Shown here piece by piece: positions 31,101 through 42,231 of a stretch of 64,000 bases of DNA. The notes under the pieces were generated by a model. The model saw nothing but the letters and a program-made list of their open reading frames with translations, had not been told where the DNA came from and did not search any database. Source of the stretch: Pohlia nutans (taxonomy: Eukaryota > Streptophyta > Bryopsida > Bryales > Mniaceae). The position numbers and the translations under genes were made by a program. The DNA is taken from the NCBI GenBank assembly GCA_022496805.1, contig CM040087.1, forward strand, positions 15,211,501 to 15,275,500, written 5' to 3'. Numbering within the stretch: the first letter of the stretch is position 1; each line of letters begins with the position of its first letter.

Positions 31101-33594
31101 ACGTAATATTGCACAGCCGATACTGAAACAGCTTACCCAGATTAGCATCTTTTGTTCTCTAGGAAGGACGATAATTCTCATAATGCCGAAACTGATTTGC
31201 AAGGTCTGAAACAAGCATAGCATGTTGTTCATACCTGCTGTGGAGGAATCAAGCTCCAAAGTCCAGGATGGATCGTAATGGACGCCGAAGATATCAAAAA
31301 GAGTGAGACTTGTAATTGAAAGCAGTGAGTCTACCATAGCTTCCCCATTAGCTTCCGCATTAGCAAGACGATTGAATTCTAGATCGAAGTAGAGATGACA
31401 AGGCCTGCCCTGCCAAATGAAACCAACTTGCTTATTATCAAGCTTCCACCTGATGACTTCAAATATCCTCTCAATAGTCAATATCGTTAATACTGGAGAA
31501 AGCCAAGATTCAAGTGAAGACCAATACCATGAAATACTGGCCAGAGCGAGAGGTATGACATGGGTCGGCAAGAAGTGTATGTTTACTCAAGAAGGCAACG
31601 GTAATTGATGTTACCTGGCGAATAATCTCATAGTGATGCTTATACGCTGATCGCATTTTGCTGTACCTGATTCAAAAGAAATCATTGATGAGTAGCTAAT
31701 TTGGAGGACAAATGCTACATCTCTTGCGTGCAATGTCCTGAATACGGTAGCCAATTCAAACAAATTTGGATTATCACGATGACTCTGCCTTTAAGAAACA
31801 GATAAGATATAAAGAAGTTCGTTGATGAAACTGTGGCCAAGAAAAGTAGCATAATTATGTACAGCAATAAAACTACCTTCGCCAAAACTCGTTATACGTG
31901 GTTGAGAGAAATCGTCGCTGTCCAGTCACATGATCTTGATACTGAAATACTACAAGTTTCTGGTCTTCATGACTGTCGGCAAATTGAAGTGCTTGATCTT
32001 GCCTCCGAAACGTTGCCCAGATAGCCTCCCTGATTGTGGTGCAGCACAGTTGCAGTTAACATTCTTGAAAGTCGTATTTGAGTTTTGCAACAGCACCTAT
32101 GCGTCCTTGTCTAAGACGGTTCTACTCACAGCGACAATGCAAACTTCAAGCCAACTTGATTCCCATAAAAGAATAATCTGCTCTCATTGTATCGTCATAA
32201 AACCCCATGATTTAATGAAGTACCTTGCATTTGGTGTAATTAGCGAAGCAAGATCATTCTGGATCTCATCCAGGAGACGGGTGATCTGAGGAGGTTGTTG
32301 TGCAGGTTTACCAGCAGCCGAGCCGTAGAATACTCCAGGCGACACTTCACTTCCTCCTCTTCCTACGCCAAGCTCGTTGAACACAGGGATTTTATTATCC
32401 TCTGGTGCTGCACAAAGCAGAGCAAAAGGATATCATTACAAAGTTGTATGTTCCAACACACAAGCATGTCCAACAAAAAGATGAAAGCAAGTAACAAACA
32501 ATAACAACAGCATCTGATTAGGTTTATTAAAATAAAATTGGAGGAGTCGTTAATTACTTGCTCGTGCAGGAGGTGTCTCGAACTCATGGGTTGCAGATTG
32601 CTCCGTGTTGATCACCTCTCTCACCGTGGGCGCAGGGGTACGAGGGGAAGCCGAATCTCTAATTTCCGACTGTCTATTGTCAGAAAGTACTGACCGTCGT
32701 CTTCTGTGGTCTCTGGAGCCTGATATGCCAAAGTGCAACATTAAGGAGACGGAAGTTATGAAGAAATCTGCTCTGACAGAAGCAATTCGCTTACATCCGA
32801 GTAAAACTCATTTCTAAAGTCAGGCTTAAGAAATCTTGAGACCTTCAACGGAATATTCTTGTTCTCCGGTTTTCTAAGTCGGAACGTTTTAAAATCTTGT
32901 ATGTGTATTTACAGCTTAAGAACAGAGCCTTGCAAAATTGTGAGAAACAGATATTTGCTAAATGAAAACGTCGCTCGTTCAACACAGCAGCAGGAAAGAA
33001 GAAGCTATCACCTTTCAGATATTGAACACATAGCTGTAGTATAATCCCGGAGTATAATAATAAATTAAAGCTCTGACAGCATAACCACAGGCTCTATGCA
33101 AATCTCTCTCTATGCAAGTCTCTCTAGAATCTATGAGCTAGTTCACTAATCGGATATTCTCGCCAGGCGTGAAAAATTAATTATTCCTTGCCAGAAATCA
33201 GAGAGCACAATAGATGTGTACAACAAAGAAAAACTGACGCTCCCAAAATGCGCGCAAAAACGTTGCTAAGAATCCACAAAATGATCCAAAACAACCTTAA
33301 AACACTCAAAGACAACCCTAAAAGATCATGAAGTGCGTCCTCATTTCTCATCTGAGTATGTAGCCCTCGATTTATTTTTTCTAATGAAATGTAGCAAAAA
33401 TCTCAAAATACTTGTTTCAAGCTATATATTAGCAAATAATTGTTTCAAAATGCAGCGGAAAATATGTGAGAATGGGAATATTTCGTTTCAAGCTTGAGAC
33501 ATAATTAAGACTTGAAGAGGAACTTACTTGAGGAAGGCGATTCTCGTAACAATCCACGCTTAAACTGCGCTTCGTCATTACGACCTCCGGACAT
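28189..33594 (-). CDS. PRIMPOL: PrimPol: DNA-directed primase/polymerase, ~15 exons
   Basis: Archaeo-eukaryotic-type primase that reprimes stalled replication forks. Exons on the minus strand: 33594-33528, 32719-32558, 32407-32224, 32029-31877, 31666-31615, 31409-31235, 30853-30771, 30596-30567, 30432-30220, 29970-29890, 29685-29544, 29382 to about 29284, 29128-29063, 28869-28631, 28383-28189; about 645 aa. Catalytic motif I is HLYFDLEF (D-x-E), motif II KFSRHLI (S-x-H), motif III IFVDVGVYSRNR. Then come GKGWNSKYGKSPFPTLEDF and the zinc finger NRFCENIGRPHE ... YYQKCHDPDC with all four ligands. The C-terminus has two acidic Trp motifs, EDEAWWGEV and EEDDEWWDAV, placed like the RPA-binding motifs of human PrimPol. 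Start MSGGRNDE is the first ATG of the conserved frame. All junctions are GT-AG in frame except exon 12 to 13, where no canonical donor keeps the frame open. The 30-nt exon is the least certain. Confidence 0.88.
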
Positions 33595-34196
33595 GGTAAA
33601 AATGCGAACCAACGACACCAGCCCTAAAATGCTCAGGTCTGTTCACAACGCATCGATCATGTGGTTGCGTTCCGCGTCTTCACGATCCGGCCATCATTCT
33701 CTTCCCTGGCCCTGCATTAGTGCATTGAGTCCAATAGGAATTATATCGTAATCGTTCGCAAGTAAATTTCTAATGAAGGAAGTCATTCCAGCAGCTCGTG
33801 TAACGATCCTAATTAATCCATTTCGCTTCGAAACCAAAGAACTACGCTACTAAACCAACTCGATCCTCAAGAAAGCACGCGAGAACAATTGCCATGTCTC
33901 ACCTTCTGAGAAATCCCGTTTGCGCAGCAGAAATCCCGTTTGTCCAATGCAGTTGTAGCGAAGTGATTAAAGAATCAATGATTGGATCACAAAGAAAAGA
34001 GAGGAAACACTCCACAAACAGATTCCATTCTAGAAGAATACGCGCTGCGGCCTCGCAACAAGAAACGCCATAGCCATGGACACCCCCGACAACCCGTACG
34101 CCATAGCCAAATTCAAAATTCAAAGTCATTCATTCTCTTCAGTTACCGCCACCAAAGGCTTCGTTCAAGCGATGTTGAGAGGTAGGTTAACCCCTA
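33595..34196. other. Upstream region of PrimPol; possible divergent first exon
   Basis: This is the promoter side of PrimPol. On the + strand an ATG at 34076 opens MDTPDNPYAIAKFKI... and reaches GAGAG/GTAGGT at 34189-34195, a good donor, immediately before a TTAA-type MITE at 34197. It could be the first exon of a divergent gene interrupted by the MITE. I do not recognise the protein and found no second exon. Confidence 0.3.
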
Positions 34197-35301
34197 AAGG
34201 TTGGGCCTATGACCATGGAATCATGTTTTATCAATTTCTCTACTTAAAAATAATACAAGAAATTAAATTTACATTTTTAGTAGATGAAGTCACATGTCTA
34301 CTACAAATCATGAATTTTTCATAAATTTTGGTGGAAATTTGAAATTACTATGGTTTCATGAAGTGATCGTAAAGAAAATCTAGTATATCAATTACAAAAT
34401 GTACTAGAAAATTCCGATTTTTTTACCTGAGGTGTAAATTACTATGAGGAAAAGTTTAGTTGATGAAAATCATCCGTGTATCTAAATTTAGAAATTTTTC
34501 TACACCTTGGTGATACCTACCGAACTTGTAACTACAATAAAACACTCAATTCTCAATTTTTTCCAAAAATTTTAAGTGGAGTAAAAACTAGACTTGGGGC
34601 AAGCTTCATTTTGTTAGTTAAACTGAAATGCATGGAATTGATTTTCATGGTCTAAATTTAGTTTAAGTAGAACAAGCAAAAAATTTCAAAATACATTACA
34701 CAGTGTACCGTTTTTACAACTCTTTATGTATTTGGGACCCTATGTAAAATCTAAACATAGCTTAAATAATTTGAATTTAACTTGAAAGAGTGGCATCACC
34801 AAGCAAAGCCCTTCACATAAAGATTTGGATGGAAATCATCCACGCAGTAGTTAGAATTGAACAATCAACTCCATTCACAAGCCATTTTTTGGTCTCGGCG
34901 GTTAAACCTCCAATGAGTGCAAGGTGTTCTTCAACATCCTAAACATCTCAAAACGCAACGAAAATTGGTGCACAACTAAGTGACATCATATAGAATGTGA
35001 AAGTGAAGTGCGATAGGTTTTGATAGTGAGGTTTTTTGATGTAGCCATGGTCAAAACGCATCTGAAATTTTCGGGCATGTATTTTTTTAGGGTGTTTTTT
35101 TCCATCAAATGCAATTATCTTGCAATCCATGTGGTCAAAATCAACGAAATTAGTTGTATATGTTTTTCAAATAGTTTAGGACAAGATCTTACGGTCAAAA
35201 GGTAAAAAATAAAACTTTTTTTGGATTTTTGCATGGGGAAGTAAAAGTGACGACATTGGAATGTTTTTGGGGGAAAAACACTCCGGTCCTTTAGGGGTTA
35301 A
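34197..35301. mobile_element. TTAA-flanked element (piggyBac-like), family C
   Basis: TTAACCCCTAAAGG at 34197 and CCTTTAGGGGTTAA ending at 35301 are exact inverses enclosing 1.1 kb. This again gives a TTAA duplication with CCC-type ends, but the interior differs from families A and B. There is no transposase. Confidence 0.6.
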
Positions 35302-35424
35302 GAACACAACTTGCGACGAAGAATTGCAAAGAAGGCATTCTTTACCACCAAGAACAAAGCTCAATATGTTTTTGAGGATGGAATATTTGCGTTGGAGATT
35401 TGTGAGTTTAGGAAAGCTCTACTG

Positions 35425-35734
35425 TAAGAGCATGGTCACCCATGTCCTCATAAAGTCTCTCACATTCAAGAAGTAAATGAAAAGTGCCAAGGGCCCTTCA
35501 AAAATATCTCTTTGACTTCGAATCCTAGCGTGCTAGAAATTGGGTCTTCAAATCACTATTTAGTTGACTATATCCTCACATTCTACTTGTGATTGGTCCA
35601 TTGACTATTTGATGCGCACTTTTGATATGTGAGGGGCGTGCAAGGGTGGGGGAGCGTGAGTGCAAGGGCCCTTCAAACATAGATGAATAATTTCAGAGAG
35701 TTAGTCCTAGCGTGCATGGGTTTGAATTCTCTAA
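35425..35734. mobile_element. TAA/TTA-flanked MITE (PIF/Harbinger-like), family H2 copy 1
   Basis: TAA direct repeats flank GAGCATGG-type and ATTCTC-type ends. The interior is shared with 38958-39267 (same orientation) and 62474-62758 (inverted): GTAAATGAAAAGTGCC, CACATTCTACTTGTGATTGG, AAGGGTGGGGGAG. A 3-bp TWA duplication with GAGCAT ends suggests PIF/Harbinger; there is no transposase to confirm. Confidence 0.65.
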
Positions 35735-35762
35735 GAGTAGGTTGGATTTGTTATGTTTTGCT

Positions 35763-35915
35763 ACTAGTGGGACCCGTGCCGTTGAGTACATTGACATTAG
35801 TTTAATGTTAAAAAAATTTATGGACTTCAAAGAGCTTGGGTTGTCTCCTCCACGGATTCCAGAGCGGAACGGTCGAGTGAGACAAAGCGTGCTGTATTGT
35901 ATAATAGATTCGACA
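35763..35915 (+). repeat. Dispersed repeat, copy 2 (ACTAGTGGGACCCGTGCC)
   Basis: Same unit and orientation as at 12355-12510: ACTAGTGGGACCCGTGCCGT ... TGGGTTGTCTCCTCC ... GTCGAGTGAGACAAAG ... TTGTATAATAGATT. Confidence 0.6.
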
Positions 35916-37202
35916 GTAGCTCACAAGCTCTTGCAATGAAAATCTTGTACTGTAACCAGAAACTGGTATTGATTCGTTTGAACAGCTCGTGCTATGACTT
36001 TCTGGTACAACCGGAAACAGTTATTGGCTCATTGGAAAAGGTATTTCTTGTAATTAGGAACACTACTTGCTAGCTATATGAGGATGCTTCCTGAATGTCA
36101 TTGCTTGAGTTTCCCACAGACTGTGTGGTTCTGGGAATCTTTTTCGAAGTTGGAGTTTCTGTGACAAGAGAGTTAACCCACCAGTAGAAGGCATGTCGTT
36201 TTTCATTCCCCATTTCATGGGAACAGTGGAGAGTGGCTGAATATTATGCTTATATTTCTATCTTCTTGTGACCAAAACCACTTACCAGCACTAACACATC
36301 CCATGTGCCTGCCGCAGTTTCATGTCTTTTTCATTTATAGTAAGTGCAAAATGACACATTCCCCAATAGTGACTGAAAAAAGTGTCTCAAAGTGGAAAGA
36401 AACCTTAAACTCCCCTTAAACTCATTTTGAGTTTAAAAAGAGTGCAAAACTAGTCAATAGTGAGTTGAAGAATAATCTACAGCAAGGCCCTGCATCACTG
36501 TGGGGTGTGGAACTCGTGACCTCTCCAATGCTAGAGGAGAGTTCACGCACATTCCCCCAAGCCAAGAGTCCCGACCATGAAAACTATTCATGAACAATGA
36601 TTGTCTTAAATCATAATTATTGGAAGAGAACTCCACTTGAACTCTGTTTGAAAACCAATTCTGTTTTTGGATAACTCTAACTAAAGACTCCAAATATCTG
36701 TATGCATGACATAATCATTGTTTTCTCCTTGAATAGTGCAGAACTCATTCTCTGAAGATCGAGAAGTTTCACTTTTCTCCTCCAAAGGTGAACAATGGGT
36801 TGCATGAAGATTAAGAAACTTGTGTTCACAGTAGATTAACCCTTAAACGTCAAGAGGGCCTGAATGGGGCAGCCCGAAAGGAATCTAAATTTTTTGGGGA
36901 AATTTTATTTTTTATTTTAATTTTTTTGGCCAAAAACGGCTCTGCAGTGCACTGCTGGCTTGCACTGTAGCACTGTGGCACTGCTGAACTTCAGCTGCCC
37001 CAACCTCAAAACTTGTTCAATTTGATAACTTTGATTGCTTATCAACGATTCCACAATCTCAGAAATGAGGCGAAAATTTGGAATCTAGATTGCTTTTTCA
37101 GTAGCTTTCCAACGCAACAAGTCTCGCTTGATTTGGTTGAGAAATGAAACTTTTTTCTCCAATTATTCCTTTATACCAAGCCCGTGGGGCTTGCTTTGAC
37201 GT
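35916..37202. other. Intergenic; one TTAACCCTTAAACG end
   Basis: No gene is seen. TTAACCCTTAAACGTC at about 36838 looks like a diverged TTAA/CCC terminus. Its partner may be the GACGTTGAA at 37198-37206 that runs into the next MITE, or the right end of that MITE. Not resolved. Confidence 0.35.
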
Positions 37203-37751
37203 TGAACCCTTTAGCGCACTGGCGTCCAGAATCTGGACGCCGGATGAATTTGAGCAGCTCGATTTTTGTAGGTACCGGATGTTTTTCATCCATTTTATTT
37301 ATTTTTTCATTCTTGTGCTAGTTGAATACCATTTGTACGGTATGGATCTTCCAAATAAGATAATGTGAATTTTTGAAAAATTACAAAAGTGATTAATGTC
37401 AAGTTTCAATCTTAGTTCAAAAAGAAAGACCTTAAATATGATTTTCCATAGTAAGTAGAATCAAATAATGGAAACCATACCATCTCGTAGTGCATGTCAT
37501 TCTAATTTCATTACAATATTTTTAAATTTTTTTGTGTTAATTTTGGATTTTTAATTGAATTTCAAGAGAAAACCTTGCAAAATTACTTTAAAAATATTAA
37601 TAATAAATATGATGAATCCAACCGTACGGATGTTATCTACACATTGACATTTGCAACTTTGTTTTGTACATCAACTCCATTTTCGTTTTTCATCAACCAT
37701 TTTATAACAAATCTTTGAAAACAGTGTTGAATCGGGACGTTAAAGGGTTAA
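37203..37751. mobile_element. TTAA-type family A MITE, near complete
   Basis: Matches 8669-9215 along its whole length. The left end reads TTGAACCCTTTAGCGC (mutated TTAA) and the right end GGGACGTTAAAGGGTTAA. Shared interior blocks include GTTTTTCATCCAT, TTGTGCTAGTTGA, CCATACCATCTCGTAGTGCA and CATCAACTCCATTTT. Confidence 0.75.
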
Positions 37752-38131
37752 GGGTTAAGAAGCCATTGATGGTTGTTCTCATTCTAACCGTTAACACTGC
37801 CTCAAGAGGAGTCGTACCTTCCTCATGAAAAAAGGTTAGGATTGGCTCCACGATTCTCTCTCCCCAAGTTCTCAATCTTCAAAGAATCAAATTTCTTGGG
37901 AAGAGGTGTGCCACCAGTACCTTACATTAGACACGCTTCCAAACGAAGTTTATGAAGATATTATAGTTTGAAGAGTCTGTACAAATTTCCGAAATCAACT
38001 CAACCTCAACTAGAATCAATAGTACATTCAATTGTTTTGTGTTCCCATTCTCTAATCTTCAACAATCAAGTTATGTGTGTAACTACGTATAACGGAGAAT
38101 CTGGTGGGGACAGACACCCCGTTCCTATATG

Positions 38132-38394
38132 CCCCGGTGGTCTTGAATGCGAGACCCCTGCGAGACACTGTTCATGGCCCCCCCCCCTTTTCTGAAATTT
38201 CTATTTTGGGCACCAAGACCCCTTTTTTCGGCAAATTTTTTTGCAAACTTGAGGCCTACGGCCCCAAATTACCGCAGGGGCACCTATTTGAGAATAAAAA
38301 ACCATTGGAGGAGGGGGTTGTTTTTTAAGGTGGGCCCTGACAAGGACAAAAATAGGGGGCACTTTTGTCCCCATTCATTCAAGACCACCGGGGG
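38132..38394. mobile_element. MITE with CCCCGGTGGTCTTGAATG ends, copy 2 (inverted)
   Basis: Inverted relative to the copy at 23530-23794; 18-bp perfect inverted ends at 38132-38149 and 38377-38394; about 263 bp. It includes a C10 run and TTTTCTGAAATTTC and GGTGGGCCCTGACAAGGACA blocks shared with copy 1. Confidence 0.8.
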
Positions 38395-38957
38395 ATTTAG
38401 TGACTGCGGGGACAGCCACAAGAATGCAAGCTCCTTGAAAGCTCCTTGGAAAACACCGCATTGAAGTGTGGAAATGCCATTGCCGGATGCTCTTCATGAA
38501 ACGCAGTCTGTGCGTGCAGTCGGCGGTTCTCTCTTCCCCGGATACTCCCTGAGTGGAGATTGATCATCATCCGGCTATCTTGACAGTCGCTGAGCCACGA
38601 GAAACACAACATTCTTATCAGTATTCTCTGCTTTAATTCTGACGTCACTGCATGCGAGACCCACGTACCACCGTCAGGCAGGTGTCTGTTCACCATTTGT
38701 TTCAAGTTCTCAAACCAAAACTAATGCTGTTTTAAATTACAATTTTATGAAACCATCTGGCTGTCTGTCAGTGGAAGGCGAGTTGCGTGCGAGGTTGGGT
38801 TTCGTCCGCGCGTGATCTAGAAGCAAGCATGATAAACGGCACAAACAAATGGATTGCTAATGATAATAGAATAATAATTTCCACTGAAAAGTTGATTATT
38901 GTTGTGATAAGAAGAAAGTCTCCGGTCTCCCGAAGGGAGAAGCTGTGAGTAACTTGT

Positions 38958-39267
38958 CTTAAAGCAGCTCCACCGCAGGCCCTCCCAAGGCCCTTGCACT
39001 CCAGAAGTAAATGAAAAGTGCCCAGGGCCCTTCCAAAATGGCTCAGGGCTCTGGATCCTAGCGTGTCAAGAAATGGCCCTCCAAAACACTATTCAGTTGA
39101 CTAAATCCCCACATTCTACTTGTGATTGGTCCATTGAATATTTAATGTGCACTTTTGATGTGTGAGGGCCTTCCAAGGGTGGGGGAGTGTGAGTGCAAGG
39201 GCCCTCCAAATGTAATTGAATAATTTGAGGGAGTCATTTGTGGCGTGTAGGAGTGGGCATGCTCTTA
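38958..39267. mobile_element. PIF/Harbinger-like MITE, family H2 copy 2
   Basis: Shares GTAAATGAAAAGTGCCCAGG, TTCTACTTGTGATTGGTCCA and GGGTGGGGGAGTGTGAG with 35425-35734. The right end is GTGGGCATGCTC/TTA; the left end (TTAAAGCAGCTCCACC) is diverged. It abuts and shares its TTA with the next element. Confidence 0.6.
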
Positions 39268-39750
39268 GAGAATCCTCACCGGTTGGGGCTTGGCGTGGCT
39301 CGCGACAGGGTTTTTCGAGGGCTCGTTTGGCTGGCTGCGACTCGCCAAATCCGTGGTCGTTCACCCATCCGCGCCATGGCTGGCCGCAATATGCAGCCCG
39401 CGGATCCCAATGCTGGATTTTCAGTGTGACAACCTGCAAGATCCTCGAGGGAGCTGAGGTGGCCGATGGCTGAGTACCAATTCTCCAGATGGGAGCCCAA
39501 CGATGAAGCCAAAAAAAGCCAAATCCCATCCGAAAACAAATATAGCTCAAAATCTCCAAAAACTTTTCCATGAAAGGGGTGCGCAGGAGGAAGAAGAGAA
39601 CCCTGGAAAATGGCGAGTCATCATCCATATTTGACGAGCCCGCAGCTCTTGGAGCCCTTGAAAGCGCTCCGGTGAGGGAGAAAAACCAGCATGGGCCCGT
39701 GAAACAGCATCGCGGCCTCCTTTTGCAAGTCCCGGTGAGGATGCTCTTAT
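39265..39750. mobile_element. PIF/Harbinger-like MITE, family H1 copy 1
   Basis: TTA direct repeats flank GAGAATCCTCACCGG (left) and CCGGTGAGGATGCTC (right), which are inverse with one mismatch; 486 bp. It is related to 58835-59340, with shared TGGA.AATGGCGAG, GAGCTCTTGG-like and TCCCGGTGAGG blocks. Its high GC makes open frames on both strands (up to 234 codons) that I regard as non-coding. Confidence 0.7.
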
Positions 39751-40754
39751 ACTGTAGGAGGATAGAAGTTATACGGTGGTGGTAGGGTGGGACTAAGAGC
39801 ATGTCCAACACTGATTGCATGATACAATAATTTAGAACCTTGCATATAAACGTGCGTAAGAATAAGAAACATCATGTGAACAAGTTGATTACACTATTGA
39901 AGTGTGAACTTGATTGAACTTCATTTGTCTCATATAGCTCCATCAATAAGCTCTCAAATATGTTCATTATTAAATTGAAAGACTCAGATTCAACTATAGA
40001 TTTTAATTTCTCCATACCCATCTAACCTCCTTTTTGCTCTACTTCTAACCTCTCTTTTGAGCTATACTTGGGTTGAACAGTGTTGTGTCATAGCTTGTCC
40101 CCTTGTGGGCCATGGGCTTGGAGCTTTGGTAGAAGGTGTGGGGGTCATTGCGAGGTGTGGAGAATAATGATAGTGGCTTGCTTTAAATTGTCTCTCAACT
40201 CATCATAAACTAGTTTTTGGTCTATTTATATTTCAATATGAGTTCAAGAGGAGTTCAAGAGGAGTTTGCTAAAACTTTCCTCTTTGAGTTGACTTTTTGG
40301 TTAACTCTAATATATTGAAATTTCTCCATACAAGGGTGCAAATGCTTTAATGAAGGTCAATATTTTTTTAAATTCCCACCATATAACATTTTTGACCCTA
40401 TAGAATCTTATCCTTGTAGAAAATTATCTAATACACTATGAAGATTCTTTTTTTATTCCAAATTTTTATCTCACCTTGTACAATTTAATTGCACTAGAGA
40501 GAAAACGTGAAAAATAATTTTTGTGTAGGAAATAAACAATGCGCCAAATAAAGAATTTTACAACACCTTCTTTGTTTCTTTAGTCTCTTTTTTTGAAATA
40601 TTTGAATATGTTCTCTTCTTTAAATGTTTTTCTTTGATTTTATTTTTTTTGAATTCTTTATCATCAACTTTTATGAATCTTCTTTATCTTCGTCTTTGTC
40701 TTTGAGCTCTCACAACTCTCTGCAATAAATTAACCCAAAAAACTACGAGATCAC
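39751..40754. other. Intergenic, no feature seen
   Basis: AT-rich, no gene or repeat recognised. Confidence 0.4.
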
Positions 40755-40867
40755 TAGTAGAAAAGGTGGCACTCCCGAGGGAGATGCCCAAGCAAGTAGT
40801 ACTCAATTCCACACATGCACAATGATTTTGCCTGAGCATCTCCCTGGGAGCGCCACCTTTTCTACTA
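40755..40867. repeat. 113-bp imperfect hairpin (possible small-RNA precursor or mini-MITE)
   Basis: TAGTAGAAAAGGTGGCACTC plus GGGAGATGC-type bases (40755-40787) pair with 40836-40867 with about three mismatches or bulges over 32 bp, leaving a 48-nt loop. Size and shape fit a plant-type microRNA precursor or a very short MITE. The arms show no relation to the other MITE families here. Confidence 0.6.
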
Positions 40868-41422
40868 TTGGGTATTACATAGGGTCCAAGAAGATGGTTC
40901 TCACAATACGTCAAGAATGATATCTAGTCGACAATTCGCACCATGCAAATCATTTTGGCACGGCCAAATGAATCATGAGCATCATATCTCGTTTGAGCAG
41001 GCTGTTTGTAAAGTGAGGATGGCTAGCTGGATGGACTGTGACATTGCATGGGACCTTGACAGCCGTATGAAGTATCAAAATTTGAAAGCCTGCCTGGTTT
41101 CAAAATTGAATTTTCTCATCGTAATTTGAGATGTTCACGCCACCCTAAACTAATCACAAGATGACACATGGCACTTTTTCATGATAAAATTTAATTAATC
41201 CATGATAAAGGGTACCCCATGACCATGAGACCAGGACGAAACACGATGGTTGTTGTCAGATTGAGTGTAGTAGACTCAATTGTGCTCCCAATTCTGATCC
41301 TCTTCTTTTCTCAAAACTTTTTATCAAGTGACTCATGAGTAGTACAAGGATTGTGTGCTTGTGTTGTGTCTAAGCATGATCCACTGTGCCAAAATACACC
41401 GGCCTGTCAGGATCCGGTATCT
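40868..41422. other. Intergenic, no feature seen
   Basis: Nothing supportable; one 70-codon open frame without motifs. Confidence 0.4.
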
Positions 41423-42231
41423 TTAACCCTTTAGTGCCCAGAGTGGTTTTCGAGAAACCACAATTTTTTTGGGTGATGTTTTCTTAAAACTCTCTCTGTC
41501 AAAATTGGAGATACCATTATTGATTTCCAACCATATGAATGTAAGAATAACTTAATGAAACATGTTTTGGTTAAATCTTGGTAAGATTGAACCGTTGGAT
41601 TGGAAGATTATAGTATGTCTTTGAACTGTATAATGAACACTCAAAAATGAGATTTTGGGGATGTGTGACTTCAAGGTTAATTAGAATTTGGGTTAATTTT
41701 TTTAAAATAAAAGTGAAGATGTTCAGCAATGACATGTGCCAACACCTTTTGATTGCAATCTTTCATGTTAAGAACAAACTCATACTTAATTATTGTGAAT
41801 TTTATAAGTGAGAGTGAGTTATCCATGTATGGTTTAGGACAAAATTTATACGTTCAAATAAGAAAGGAGTTGGTACAATGATCCAGATCGGACTACATAC
41901 ACTAATGGAACATGAACAAGAGAACACAATCCAAAAAAGAATACAAGATAACAAAATTTCAAACACAAGAAATACCACATAGTACGTGTGTTGTATTTGT
42001 AATTATTTGCTACATTTTGATGTATTTGCACTATTTTGGTGTTTTATACATAGGTATTTGGATACCTAAGAAAGTCAAATTACAAAATTTCTTTTATACA
42101 TCATTTGCATATTCAAACGTTGCACATTTAAAATTTAGACACCGGACTGAGATGGTTCACAGATTTTCCTGTATTTCATTTTTAAGTGATCTAGTGACCA
42201 CTTAGTGGTTACCTAGGCACTAAAGGGTTAA
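41423..42231. mobile_element. Complete TTAA-flanked MITE (piggyBac-like), family B
   Basis: CTTTAACCCTTTAGTGCC at 41421-41438 is exactly inverted at 42216-42233. This gives TTAA at both borders and termini CCCTTTAGTGCC; 809 bp. Fragments of the same family occur at 60855-61199 (same orientation) and 7780-8660 (opposite). There is no transposase. Confidence 0.7.

Noticed and set aside
39116..39820. 234-codon minus-strand open frame
   Set aside because: It spans two MITEs including their terminal repeats, has no motif and does not match a gene-like codon pattern.
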